Shown here one piece after another: positions 50,401 to 62,605 of a DNA stretch of 64,000 bases. The notes beneath the pieces are model-generated. The model saw only the letters and a program-made list of their open reading frames with translations, was not told the origin of the DNA and did no database searches. The stretch's first letter is position 1. Each line of letters opens with the position of its first letter. The translations under genes were made by a program, and so were the position numbers. This DNA is from Enoplolaimus lenunculus (taxonomy: Eukaryota; Nematoda; Enoplea; Enoplida; Thoracostomopsidae), in contig JASANG010003752.1 of assembly GCA_030248215.1 (NCBI GenBank), positions 434,001 through 498,000 on the forward strand. Direction: 5' to 3'.

Positions 50401-52887
50401 ATTATTAATGTTCACATTTTGCAAGTCAAACAAAAAAGTTTCATTATTAAACAGGGGATGTATAAACTGTAAAACAAATGGTGCATTGCCATTAAATTGC
50501 TAAATTTTTTTTGCATTAGTAAACATCGGCGTAGCCAGGATTTTAGTAATGGGTGTTATATTCTGTACAAGTTCACAGAGCGGGGGTTTCCTTCGTTAAA
50601 TTAAAAAAGTATAAAATCCTTTATATAAAAATCCCAAAGGAGACGTTTGACCTTAACCATCTAGCTTGGTTATGCCCTTGCAAATAGTGCGAGCGTTATA
50701 ATATAGCGCACATGACCTTTGATTGTGAGCGTCAATGCTATTAGATACGCTCACACTCAGCCCAAAGGTCATGTACGCTATATTCAAAACACCAAGCAGT
50801 ACTAACGACACGCAAAACAATCTAATCGCACCTTTCTATTCAAAAGCAACTCCTTGCACGCCTCAGTTTTATTGGGCTGCCGACGCACTTCTGCATTGAT
50901 ACAACTATGCTCGCGACTTGAAAGTATTGTCAATCTAAATAAACAATTTTTGCAATGACATTGAAAGCCTTGCACTTAAAACTTCCCAAAATACGTATGT
51001 TGCCCGCACCAGTTTTAACTATTTTAGTTTAAGCAGGCATTCATCTAATGTGCGCAAATCTACACATATGCTTAAAACCGGCAACCTATTATGTGATCCA
51101 CATTTCAATCAAATAAGCTTTTAATGCGGAAATAATCATTAGGTGAAAAAGTTTTTGAAACCGACAAACTTATATAAAATAAAAGCGAAATCTAGAAAGA
51201 ATTAGTCATTTTTATAAGCAAAATTTATGTAGTAGCAAAAAATAAAATGTATAAAATGCGTTTTAAAATAAACGTACTTGACATCCTTATAACCCGTTTT
51301 ACGTAATTCGCGAACAAGCTGAGCAATTTGCTTGTGTGTTCTAGTTCCAATAAATATTTTCGGCGGTTTATCGCTAAAACATGTTTTAAATACTTGAGGT
51401 CAAAATATATACCGGATAAGTCTACTCTCAAGTATCGCTGAATTACACTACGAACAATGTAGCAAAAATAAAGTTTAATTACTTAGCAGGTTTTGACATT
51501 TCAAGCACGCATTCTCAAGAAGGTTTAGTAAGGTTTATGTGAAACTAGATACTGGCGTACAATTCAATATTCGCTTACTACCACAGAAATGAAGCTTTTC
51601 TATGTGAAGTTGCGGAAAACCAGTCTTATTAAAATTAATAGATGACAAACCAAGTCATATAACGAATTATTGGGTAGCACAGAAAAACAGAGCAAAGTTT
51701 TTCTAGTCTTCTGAATTGATAAACAGCTTTTAAATATACTCACCTTTGTTTTGTATCACAGCTTGGTGAAGCATTATCACTATTGGAAGCTTCCGAAAGG
51801 CCCACTAAAATGATATTAAACACGCTAACCTGTCAGAGATTAGACAGGATGCTCTATATGGTATATACTGCCTACTGAATATACACTACTTACCGCTATC
51901 GGTTGAAAATTGTGAGAGAGCTCTTCAACTCAAAAGGTTTCATGACGTATTTATATAGTACGCGTTTCCTAGCACTACTACGAAACTTACGGGCAAATAA
52001 TTATTTGAAAGATTCCGTCATCTAAATTGAGGTCATCTACTTTTTCGGGGTTAAGCTGCACTTAAATATGAATGAATCCTGGTTACGGTATATATAGAGC
52101 TATTCAGCCGAAAAGTGTTCATGGCAGTATAGCATCACACCGTTAGTTCAGCCTGGGACCTCTTACCATTAACACAACTGTTTTCCCGAACAGGAAACGT
52201 AATTTGAAAATTTTCACAGCCGGTTTGTGTAATGTTTTACTTTTTAGAAAACTAGTTAATGCAGTTTTTAGAAAACTAGCAAAATCGCGTCTTAACCGAA
52301 ATTTTTGAGGTCTTATTATAACGTTTTATCATACTTACAAATAACGGAATTTATAATAAATTTTAAAATACTGAATATTTCCTATTTAAATAATTATATA
52401 TGGTTAATTTGCCACAAAGCAACAAAAATTTTGCTTGCAGGAAATCGACTTTTGCATCAACTCATCAGATCCCTGCCCAACCTTTTTGACGTTGCAGCCA
52501 AGCGATACTTGCACAAAGTAATGCCAAACTTTTTCCACTGCCAGTTGGACTCTCGATAAGACATCCTTTTCTTCGTTCCAAAGCAGTTATAATCTATAAC
52601 AAGAACAGCTCATTTTAATGGTCTGGTACAACCTTGTTCCTATGTATATATTTAATCCTATGTAATTTTGAACACCTACTGACGTTGTTGCCTTTCAATA
52701 AAACTTGTTTACACTCTGCTTGGCAATGTAGTTATCTCACAATCTAACGCAATTAAACAATGCTCACCCTATCCATCATACACATTTGACCGGGATATGG
52801 CTTGTAGGGATATTTAACACTGACACCTCTAATCATATACGATCCGCGATCTTCGTAAGATAAATTCATCGCTGCACCTGCCATCAT
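41419..52887 (-). CDS. BRIP1: BRIP1/FANCJ, Fe-S 5'-3' DNA helicase, full gene in about 17 exons
   Basis: Superfamily 2 XPD-type helicase that acts in the nucleus in crosslink repair and G4 unwinding. Exons read on the minus strand, high to low: 52887-52768, 52593-52482, 51804-51744, 51373-51278, 50934-50832, 50317-50101, 49671-49516, 48913-48690, 48297-48259, 48100-47919, 47209-47068, 46423-46259, 45578-45336, 44883-44701, 44264-44156, 43798-42036, 41649-41419. All junctions are GT-AG and all phases agree, giving about 1381 aa (human BRIP1 is 1249). Visible motifs: Walker [10 protein letters not shown], motif Ia [14 protein letters not shown] in VVILDEAHN, motif [11 protein letters not shown], motif [12 protein letters not shown], motif VI QALGRCLRH. 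The four Fe-S cysteines are present (EHSC, TEAC, PSC, GFC). The start is uncertain: ATGs at 52887, 52884 and 52869 are in frame, with an upstream stop. The 39-nt exon at 48297 and the last exon are the least sure. The long Ser/Asn-rich tail resembles vertebrate BRIP1 only in composition; I saw no SPTF-type BRCA1-binding motif. Confidence 0.96.
41955..43798 (-). CDS. BRIP1: BRIP1 long 3' coding exon with alternative end
   Basis: This exon begins by completing the Gly of motif VI (GRCLRH), continues with the conserved block [10 protein letters not shown] and the segment [14 protein letters not shown], then runs about 550 residues of poorly conserved Ser/Asn/Asp/Glu-rich sequence. Read straight through it stops at 41955. 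However, the sequence AAAG/GTACGT at 42036/42035 is a strong donor in phase 0, and a phase-0 acceptor (TTTTCAG) lies at 41650 before a 76-codon open exon. I therefore take splicing to 41649 as the main form and the stop at 41955 as a possible intron-retained form with a 27-residue different tail. Confidence 0.8.
50701..50783. repeat. 83-bp hairpin in a BRIP1 intron
   Basis: ATATAGCGCACATGACCTTT pairs with the complement at 50764-50783 with one mismatch; an inner TGTGAGCGT pairs with ACGCTCACA. It lies between the exons at 50934-50832 and 50317-50101. Probably a tiny foldback element. Confidence 0.85.
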
Positions 52888-52939
52888 AAAACTGACTAGA
52901 TCCACGTGTCATATACGTAGCTAATGTTTGACCTAAATT

Positions 52940-53209
52940 ATGTATTACTTAATAGAAATGTACATATATACGGTACAAAAAATTGGCATAACGAAGGTAA
53001 CATTTGGCATAGAAAAATGCATAGTTATAAATTTTGGGATTTGTAATACAAAATACCAAAACCAACTCAACAATACGAGATTGAAAAGTGTGCATTTAGT
53101 TAAGGACATAGAAGTTGGTTTTCATTCTTCAGTTAGATTTTCTGCTCATTGCGATATGATTGTGAACAAACCCAACAGAAAAATTAATTCAACGTTCAAA
53201 TGTTTTTAG
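52940..53209 (+). pseudogene. LINE reverse-transcriptase fragment (3' part)
   Basis: An 89-codon frame contains the order typical of the end of the palm and thumb of non-LTR retrotransposon RTs (jockey/CR1-like): KCIVINFG, where active elements have KC.V..FG, then LVKDIEVGFHSSVRFSAHCD (usually KDLGV.....L.FS.H), then VNKPNRKINSTFKCF (usually V.KANR...FKCF). Only this fragment is recognisable. It lies about 50 bases upstream of the BRIP1 start in the opposite direction. Confidence 0.7.
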
Positions 53210-53589
53210 ACATAAACTGTGATTCGTAAATATCCTTTTTGAACAGTTTTAGATCACGTGGGTTTAACCTTAGCTTGAAAAGGCCTGTCGCATGTACCTC
53301 GTTAGCCCAAGTTTTTTCGAGTTGTTTCGTAGTAAAATTCGCGTCCGGAATCTCTTCTTACAGCACCGAACACACAAGCGATTTCGAAAATGTTACCTAC
53401 GCAAATTTTTGAAGCACTACAGTACCGACATATAGAACATATTTTACTGTGAATTAGGTGTGGCGAGCCGTTTTTGTGCTGAATATTAGTGAAGCCTTAT
53501 CGCTTGTTATACGCATTCATACTTATATACGTATGCAAATTTTGTGAATAATTTTTGTCTTTGACTTAATCACCACAATTCCAATATTA

Positions 53590-54121
53590 TAGTAATTCGT
53601 ACAGCAGGCGCGTGTAAGCATGCGGGACATGCTTGTCCTGGTGCATATGCAATCAGCATCGTATAGTATGCTAGCTGGCAGCATACGGTCGACATATAGT
53701 CGATGATATGAGGTAAACCACCCTTGACCCGCTTTTCCAGCTGCTTAGTAAAGACGTCTGAAGTCCCGGTTCAAAGGACGACCTTGTTGAAAATCCGGGC
53801 ATGGAAGCATGTGAGGCATGCTTGTCCTGGTGCAAATGCAATATATGCAATGCACATTGTATAGTATGCTAGCCGGTAGGACACGGTCGAAATATAGTCG
53901 ATAATAAAAGGTAGTTGGAGAGACGGGCTGCGCGGCGCACAAGTAACAGCAATCTGCCTGACACGCAGAAGGCCGAGCTGTTTAGTTAAAATGTATGAAG
54001 TCCCGGTTCCTACCTAGACTGACAGCGCACAATTCCGATTTCTGTTTTGGCAGGTGTGGTTTACGAATTCCCAATCGAACGCTCTACCACCGAGCCACGC
54101 ACGTCCTCTCCCTCTAATTGT
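53590..54121 (-). mobile_element. SINE-like unit with tRNA-type head and two body modules
   Basis: On the minus strand a head at about 54110 reads GTGGCTCGGTGGTAGAGCG, matching a pol III A box. Downstream are two related body modules (about 53905-53760 and 53735-53590), each with GCTAGCATACTATAC, GCACCAGGACAAGCATG and GAACCGGGACTTCA. A relative of the body lies at about 63045-63130. No clear B box or tail was fixed. Confidence 0.5.
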
Positions 54122-55934
54122 TTTCATCGTCAACTATGTCCATGCGTAAGCCACCGAACAGTAGGTATATAAACAGCGAAATGCAGTTAGATACTTACCA
54201 CGTGCACACGAAGCGCAAGCACATTCGGTACGCGAACTGTGGTTTATTGTAAAAATTTCTTTTTGTCTCTAGGACCGTGCCGCGATATCTGCTTTGGTAG
54301 ACATTAACAATCATCGCGCTGTGATGTGAGTTTCGAATTCTAATTTACCGAATTTTGTCTATGTATGTCAAATTAACTTACAACACTGATTTAAGCGACA
54401 AATAACGCGTTTTGTTCGAGTTCAGTAATTTCTTCTGATGTAATTTTTATTTAATAAACAAACGCTGACTACTCGAAATTCAGATTGCAACTCCAGATTC
54501 TTTGATTAAAATTACTGGCTAAGTAAATTTCAGACAGAACCACAGTAAACCCAGCCGTTCAATAACAGAAGTCTGTAAGGAAAATAAGCCTAAAATTAAA
54601 CCTAAGCTTAGGCCAAAAAATTTAGCAGTATGGTGCATCCGCTACAATTATACTGCGGTAAAGCGGGATCACCCTGACGCGATACTGTGCACAGAAGGCT
54701 ATCATTCAGTGATGAAATTAAACACATTCATTAGTTTTTTAACTGAACAAACAAAAGGAAAACCTAAGCAATACAAGTTTAACGCACGCCGAATATTCAC
54801 AATTGAAAAATGTCCTGATATGGGCCAGGTGCATGGATATCGCATTTTTGTGTATTTCGCTCCTGCTCGATTTGGAAATTCACAGGTTAATTTTTCGCTT
54901 GGTTCGATTGGGAAATTCATACATGTTGCTTTTTCTACATTTCGGTTGGAGATTCGGCATTTTATTTTTTCTGGTTTCACAAATGCTGATTAAAATTTAC
55001 TCACCACTCGGCAGTTTTCAGCAGAAGTATGTAGTTAGTTCTGAAATTCTGAAAATTTTTACGTGTAGTGTACGATTGTGCAAAATTTTCACCCTTATCG
55101 AACGAATTCTGCTGTAATACGTATAAAGAATATTTCTGGTGATAAGATTTTACAAACTCATACCTTAAACTTAACCACTCGTGGAGCTATTGTGTCAATC
55201 CGCATGGCATATAAAACAGTATGTTTGATTTAGAATTTGAGTTTTCGTTTTTAGTCTTTAACACACTTGTGAATTAAATTTCAGCTCAGACCGAATTCCT
55301 CATTTATGGTGGTGCATATTTGCACTAGTTGGAACTCCACACAAATTAAATAAAAATTTGAAATAACAAATAAAATACCAGACGAAATTCGTATGAAAAC
55401 AGTTAGTTTTGATGCAGAAACAGTTTTAGTTTGAACAAACTACGGGTTTAATGCGAAATATGGTTTAAATTTGTCGCAATAATTATACCTTATAGTCAAT
55501 TTTGACGCGACGTGTTACATGCGCGTTTAATATTTTTCCATTCGCACATTTTAAACTACTTGGCAGTAGATATTATGATTATAAAACATCGGCAACTCTA
55601 GAAAAATAGATAGTATACAAAATACCAGTTTAGAGCGTAACGTTAACAAACAAATCAAATCTTCAATTATTTTTCATATGGAACTCGTAAAACAATTATT
55701 AATCTTATCGCAGCACAGAGCAACACAACACTTATTATGACAAATAGCTAATGACAGCAGTTTACAACCCGGAGTTTTGCAACGTAATCGGGTATCGCTA
55801 AGCTTTGGAAAGTGGCTGTAGCCGTCGAAACGAACTTCTTAATGCGGAAATGGCTAAAAGGCGCGCCGCTGCGGAACGGTAGTTTCTTCGTCAACGCTAT
55901 ACGACGGCGATGAATTTAGTTTGATCCGTTTTCT

Positions 55935-56960
55935 TACTTCACTCAGTTGTGGACCGATCTCTCACTTTGGCAGGCAGAGAGTCACGAATCGCTTGAAAAT
56001 GTTTTCTATATACATTCCAAGCGTATACAACTGCAACACCAAGAGCCCAGCAAGCAATTTGGATATACCACCATATGCTCTTGTGCTCCAAAACGGTAAT
56101 CCGCTTGAAGCATGTCATGTAACTCCACCACTCCCGTGTGTTTATTGTAGGCGTTCATCACAGCTGGCAGTGAACATCGACCCTTTTTTCCTTGGTATCG
56201 CAGCGTGAAATCCTTCTCAGCGGTTTAATGTACACGTATGATGATGCAAACCGGGCATGACGATTGTCAAGCCAATAAACTAGTCCAATTTCAAAATTAG
56301 CATCTATATGTTAATTATAACTATACCGTCCTAGAGCACTAAGTTGAGCTTCCGTCACAGTTTCTGCGCAACATTTTATCGTGTTTCCTCGAATAGCTCC
56401 CAAACACCCAATACCCCGATTCCTCAACTCAAGTATAATGTCCAACGACGTAAATAATTTGCGCCATAAACTATAAACCTTTGGCTTGCGGCAGTGTTTG
56501 GCACAGCTTTAGGACAATGTTACCCCTCGCACCCAATCCGGACACTGAATATCCGTTCTTTGTTTGCCGATTTACAGAAAAAATCCAACAACATACCATC
56601 GGTCTCACAGCGTGAGTACTTTATACAGAAACATTTCGTGGGCTTTGCCGGAGAATATGGCTTGAATTTGTGACGGCCGTTGAAAGGAATCACTTGCTCA
56701 TCCACACTGTGGTATTCTGATGGAACCAGCGCGAGGCAACCTTGACGTAAAGGATCGATGACTGGTAGAATTTTGAACAGATCGTACGCATTTTCTGAGT
56801 TTGCAGCAGGAATTTGTGCATTGTCATTGAAATGTAGGAACCGCTTAGTTTCCTCGAAGCGGTTTCTTGCATGGCAGCGACCATTGGGCCGAACCGCATA
56901 GATTTTTCCCAACGCATCCAATAAGGAACCGTCCACTTTAATTTGCGCCCGTGCTGTGGA
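55935..56960 (-). pseudogene. Dead piggyBac-type transposase
   Basis: Reading the minus strand from 56960, the DDE transposase of piggyBac elements is plain: RNRFEETKRFLHFND, then YHSVDEQVIPFNGRHKFKPY, which holds the first catalytic Asp. The frame stops at 56520; the next part (FTSLDIILELRNRGIGCLG) lies in another frame and lacks the usual FDN before FTS. Further on come VYWLDNRHARFASSYV, AYNKHTGVVELHDM and CWALGVAVVYAWNVYRK, again in different frames; the GGVD of active copies reads GVVELHD. At least three frame changes and two lost acidic residues make it inactive. The 5' end of the coding region and the TTAA-flanked termini were not recognised. Confidence 0.88.
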
Positions 56961-57734
56961 AATAAAAATCGTCAATTCACGAGTAGTAAATTGGACTTCT
57001 AGAATTGTGATGTCAAGTGGGAATTTGATTTTAAATTTTTCATAATTTAACTTCGATTTTCCTTTCAACTTAAATTTGTAATTTCCATAGTGAAAGAAAC
57101 ATTCTAAACACAAATTCCCACATGACATCAGTTTTAATACGTTGAATTGCAAATTGACCTTTACTGTAATATTAAAAATTGGAAATTGGTTATAACTCTA
57201 AATAAAATAAAAGAAAATGAAAAGTTTAGAGTGTAGACCAGTATTTGACCCCTATTCTAAAACTGTACATTTTCGTAACTTTGGATACGTTCCTTCAACA
57301 CTTGAAGAAATAGATATAAAATATTATTGAATGAAAGTATAAAAGCGATAACATCTTGATAAACATCATTCTTTGATTGTCATGCGGCAGTGTATACAGG
57401 GAATGATTGGAATGAGCGGCTCTGAAACGTACCAAGGACCTGTATAAACGACTTATCGTGGCCTTATTAATTGTAAACAAACAGACGGGTTTAAAACCGT
57501 TTCCTATTTGATGATTCAAAGTTTTAAAACAAACTTACATGTAGGGTGAAAGAGAATTGGCACAAGCCTATTTTAGAGACTTTTTCTTGCGCTGATGCTT
57601 TAGAGTTAGTGCTTTCGTTGAATGATTAGGATTTTTCTCGCGTTGATGGTTTTACGCTTAATGCGTTCATTGAATATTGCGCCCCTAGCAGTCATTGAAT
57701 GCATGCTCAATCATGCGAAATCTTTATTTAACGT

Positions 57735-57830
57735 TTAATCAAGAAGTTGACCTCTCAACATGAATTTTGATGCAGTTGCATCGACGTAATTAATAAAGAA
57801 GTTGACCTCTCAACTTGAATTTTCACCGGG
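57735..57830. repeat. Short direct repeat AAGAAGTTGACCTCTCAAC
   Basis: AAGAAGTTGACCTCTCAAC followed by A/T and TGAATTTT occurs twice, about 56 bases apart, upstream of the dead piggyBac on its coding strand. Confidence 0.7.
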
Positions 57831-59163
57831 GGCACGAATAATTTTGGGGCGTCCTAAAATTGTATTTCAAGACTGTTTACATGTTTCGAAACAATATAAC
57901 TCTGCCTCTATGACTTCAACTGTCTAGCAGCGCCCAGTGGTATTGACGAAAAATAACATTAAGCGGTCGCTTTTTCTACAAGCAAAATATTAACCGCGAA
58001 AGTAAAAATAAAAGCTTGGTTTCCGCGTACTTGTATTCCAGTCTTATTCACTAACGGCTGTCTAATTCAGTTCAGCATTTCGTAAAATCAATTTTCTGAT
58101 TAACCATGATTTTTTACAGAACAAGACGGTGTATGAATTTAACTTTTAATGAAACTGATGCTTTACTTTGATTCTACACTGCTGCGTTTTCTTGCATGTG
58201 TGATACTAAAAACCTATGGTTTTACAAATGATAGATACTTACCACACTCCGCTATAAAGTTAGGATCTTGCGTTGGTGAGGACATTAAATAAGTTTCGTT
58301 ACTATGTGGCAATAATGTTGGATCCATCAGTAAACAATGTCGAGTTTACAAAGGTAATAACTGCTAAACCTATCTATATATAACTAATTTTCTATTCATA
58401 AGCCAAGATAAAAACCGGAGAAGCCACTGAAATTATTACTTCTCAAAATACAGCCAGAGCCAGTGATGGATCGAAACTTTTCTAACAGAGGGTGGCTACC
58501 AAAATTTAGGAAACAATTTTTACAGTATGCTATACATATTTGCCAGTTTGGTGATGGAGAAAATTGCAGGCATCTAATAATTTTATCACAAAAAATTTTC
58601 TGACGGGGAGAGTGACATACGACCGTACCAGGTGTAAAGTCAACAATCTAGCAAGTTATTACAAAAAATGCCTCGTACTAATTGACCTGGGCCTGAGGGC
58701 GGCACTACACTAATTGCTGTTTAGCACCGTGATTCGCGTACGATACCGTACGGCGACGCCGAGACAACCGGCGACAGACAGCCCTGGTTGGTGATGGATG
58801 GCACCGAACGTGAATCAAAAGTATAGCGCCATAGTAAGTCTAAACATAAAATAAAGCCTACAGTAGCTTAACACAACTTTCACGATAACCAATTGTGCAA
58901 ATGACTAGTGAACTGAACTGTAACAGCATTCGAATTGACGTTTCCAAGGTAATTTGCATAGAGGAAAGGATCTGCAAGCATTTGCATATTTAAATTTTAT
59001 AAATCTAGTGAAAACAGGTTTCTGTTCCAGTAGCCCGCAACTACAGCCCCGATATCAATAATGAAAAATCCCAGTTGTGCATGAAATTTGTGAAAGCACG
59101 ACAGAACCAGATTCTACAATTACCGATACAGCATCAACAATAACAATGAAGACATAACAATCT

Positions 59164-60124
59164 ACAAGTTGTTAAAGTGCCCCTAGTTGGGCCATGCAAG
59201 GTAATATGTTTTGGTACTCATTTATTTAATGTCGAAGCATGTAAAGTTTTGAAACAAGGATTATTAATTTTGCCTTGAGAAAATCATGCCGGTTATTTTT
59301 GCGCTCACTGAACCACCTACTTTTGCAGCATGGCAGTTTTCAGTCCAAAAAAGTTAAATTGTGGTTTGTGATCATTTGTACAAGTGCGATGCAGTACACA
59401 AACATATTCGCAAGGCTTTATTATGCAGACTATGTTCTTGTCAATCAGATATATTCATAACAGTCAAAAGTAATCCTAAGCTAACTTAAAAATTTTACCT
59501 GGTGCTTAGCCGTAGTAGCTGTAGTTTTCCATTGAAGTTCAAACATGTCGATATTAATCAGTTATGTTAATACTAATTTTTAAATAAAACTTACCCTTGC
59601 AAAGTATTTCGACCAAGAAAATTGATCAGTTAGCAAATCAAAACAATAGAAAATCATACTTAACACACGGCTTTGACTATTAGGTACAGACTTATATTGA
59701 TGTAGCATGCAAAATGAGGAAAAATAGACATTAGATCGAGTATATATTGAAATTGCAGCAGTATAGCGTCAAGTATTTGTAACTTAAAGGTGCTATTGAG
59801 CAGTTATTTCGTTGCATATACATTATGCGCCGTCAATAAGAACAATATCATTCGAATTTGGGTAATAACTAAACTTGCGAATATGTTTGTGTACTGCATC
59901 GCACTTGTACAAATGATCACAAACCACAATTTAATTTTTTTGAGCTGAAAACTGCCATGCTGCAAAAGTAGGCGGTTCAGTGAGCGCAAAAACAACCGGC
60001 ATGATTTTCTCAAGGCAAAATTAATAATCCTTGTTTCAAAACTTTACATGCTTCGACATTAAATAAATGAGTACCAAAACATATTACCTTGCATGGCCCA
60101 ACTAGGGGCACTTTAACAACTTGT
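59164..60124. repeat. Nearly perfect 251-bp inverted repeat around a 458-bp spacer
   Basis: Arms 59164-59415 and 59874-60124 (complement) differ at about five sites, roughly 98% alike. Both start ACAAGTTGTTAAAGTGCCCC and end ACACAAACATATTCGCAAG. Each arm has the same short open frame (MRKSCRLFLRSLN...), which I do not recognise. No target duplication seen. Confidence 0.93.
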
Positions 60125-60139
60125 TTCTATACTTTACAA

Positions 60140-60200
60140 GAGTATATGTATAGATATATAAATATATATACACACGCACTTATATATATATACACAAGAT
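60140..60200. repeat. TA/CA microsatellite
   Basis: Runs of TATATA with ACACACGC, next to the right arm of the inverted repeat. Confidence 0.85.
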
Positions 60201-61306
60201 CCGTCCGCTGGTAAACTATAAATTGGAGCCCAAGTAAACTGGCCGTAGCGACTACAAAGCCGGTTCTCTGAACAACCGAAACAAATTCTAAAGCTTTTAC
60301 AAAGAAATGGGTTCGATATCGCAAACATCCAATCCTTGTTTCAAGTACACGTTTTTATTAAAATTGTAATTAACAAATATACTTTAAAAGGTTTAGCATT
60401 TACAATATGCTCAATAAATAAAAAGCGCAATATTTATTATATTACATTATTCGATATTTTGTCACATTTATGTTAGTTCAGCAGGAAAACCCAGTATAAA
60501 TATTTTACATATAATACAAGCATAATAAAAATAAGTTTGTTCATGCGACATAACTCAGTACTTATCCGAGTCTTGCAACCATTTAGTGAAAATATTATTT
60601 ATGAAACTACCTTTAATTTTGCTGAATTTCCATCTTTTAAAATTTGGGTTGCAATCGGCAATTTTAATTGCACGTAGTTGTTAGCGCTAACAATTTACTT
60701 AAGACTTAAATTATCGCCCACAGGTTCAGCGCCTGGGCACACCCCTGGCAGCTATAAATATGAGTCTAAATTTTGTGTTGGAGCAGTAAATGCCATTGAA
60801 TACTAAAAAACGACGGCGAAAACATAAACAGTATTCCAGAAAATACATAGCTTTCAAATGTACAGATTCTAGGTTCTGCTGGCATGTCACGTAAAGGATG
60901 GTGCTTGATCGTGATAGCTCGGCTGGAAACGTGGTTTATTTCTATATGGAAACCGCCAGTAGTCGATCACGTTCAGGCATGCAATATTGCACCAAACGTC
61001 GCATTAACTCACAAATCAGGCACGGTTCGCTAGGTACAAATTCTTCTTCGCTTGACAATGTGGCCAATCTTCTGAAACAAACAAGTAATGCGTTCCAAGA
61101 GCTAATTTAATTTATGTTAACTTGGAAGCAGTGAAATATCAGTGGCTTAACAACATAACATCCATCATCATTTGTTACTTTGCTTAGTAACCCGTGCAAA
61201 TTCAGAACAATATTTTGAATGTGCATGTTTCATACGCGGGTGTAATATTTTCAATAAAGGTGCGGTGCTCAACTGACAAGCGTGTCAAAACATTTTGTGT
61301 TTTAAC

Positions 61307-61746
61307 TAGGAATGTGCCGATTAATCGATATTGTCATTTTTAATAGGTACCTTTCGTGAGCATCGGTATCGGCACTGCAAAAAGTTGCCGATTGTTTACT
61401 GAGACTTGTTGCACATAATAGTCAGTTGGAATTCTATTAGTTTGACTTCTTCGCGTATATCAGTATGGTGTTTCTGATCAGCGAAACTGTTAATCTCTCT
61501 TGCGTTTGTGTTTGAAAAAACAATTCAAATGAACCGTTCTCATATTAAAATTACAATTGTTAATGATGGTTAGGGGAAAGTCTTCGCATAGTAATGTAAT
61601 GTAATATATCCTTTCTATTCTTAAGCATGCTGTACTAAAGTTGGAATCAGCATCGACCTCGGTACCTGCAACGGTTCGACATCGGCATGTATTCAAATTA
61701 AGAAACTGCATTGGTACGGCAAAATTTTGTAATTGGCACATCCCTA
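61307..61746. mobile_element. hAT-type MITE with TAGGGATGTGCC ends
   Basis: Starts TAGGAATGTGCCGATTAATC and ends TTGGCACATCCCTA. Flanks GTTTTAAC (61299-61306) and GTTCTAAC (61747-61754) match at 7 of 8 bases, as for an 8-bp hAT duplication. Frames in it are not genes. Confidence 0.82.
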
Positions 61747-62534
61747 GTTCTAACTTAGACATTTTTATTACATTTTTTAATTTTAGCCACTGCAATAGGG
61801 ATTACCTATGCAGACTAAGAAGGCCATAACAATTAGTGCCCGCAATTCGAATGCCACCATTTAGAGGGCCTTCGAAGATGAATTTATTTATTTTGTCGAA
61901 TTGTAAGTGCCCTAGACATAAATATAGCCTACAATTCGTAGTAAGCTTTCTTTTAACGGAAGTTATTTTGAAGTTTTTTGTATAATGTTAGTTTAACGTA
62001 ACTCAATCGGACCTGTGGCATGCATCTTCTTATATACGTTGTTAGAGGCCAAGACCAGCGTAAGTCCATACGAACCGCCGAAATCTGCTATATACGCGAT
62101 TTGCCTCAAGTATAATAAAACGCGGATAAGATTTTATAGGCATACATCTTTCTTTGTACCTAATAAGTAGGACTCAAGGAATTGGTGTGGAAACAGAGCT
62201 ATGACCAAAATAACACACAGACCTAATCCACAACGTAAGCCTAACAGCTGAAAGCGTACGTAATTATTGTGCCGTAAAATTGGAGATGAAATTAATTATA
62301 TCAGTGGATCTTCCGGTCGTCCCTACAGTGTTGAAAGCGCTGGCTAATATAGGTCTACTTCATCCGATGATAGTGAACATGATTACTGCGAACGTTTCCT
62401 CACATAGCTTCCGTAGTATATACATAAATACTTTAGTGTTTACAACAGTATATATCCCACCGTGTTTAACAATTGCAACACGTATACATAGTACTAAATC
62501 ACCACAAGACGTGACAGCCCCCTCGGGCTCGAGC

Positions 62535-62605
62535 GTCGAGCTCCTACAGCTGAGTGGTGATGGTATACGCCTCCCACTCCAATCACTGGAGTTCGAATCC
62601 TAGCA
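62535..62605 (+). repeat. tRNA-like SINE head or tRNA pseudogene
   Basis: CAGCTGAGTGGTGATGG resembles an A box and GGAGTTCGAATCC a B box, 36 bases apart. The acceptor-stem halves do not pair, so it is not a working tRNA gene. Confidence 0.5.

Noticed and set aside
54702-54993. Overlapping open frames of about 92 codons on both strands
   Set aside because: Both strands are open over the same bases, no known motif is present and no splice sites or start context stand out. Most likely composition.
61490-61829. Frames of 62 and 101 codons on the two strands
   Set aside because: They fall largely within the hAT-type MITE at 61307-61746.
62535-62605. Working tRNA gene
   Set aside because: A and B boxes are recognisable but the acceptor stem does not pair.
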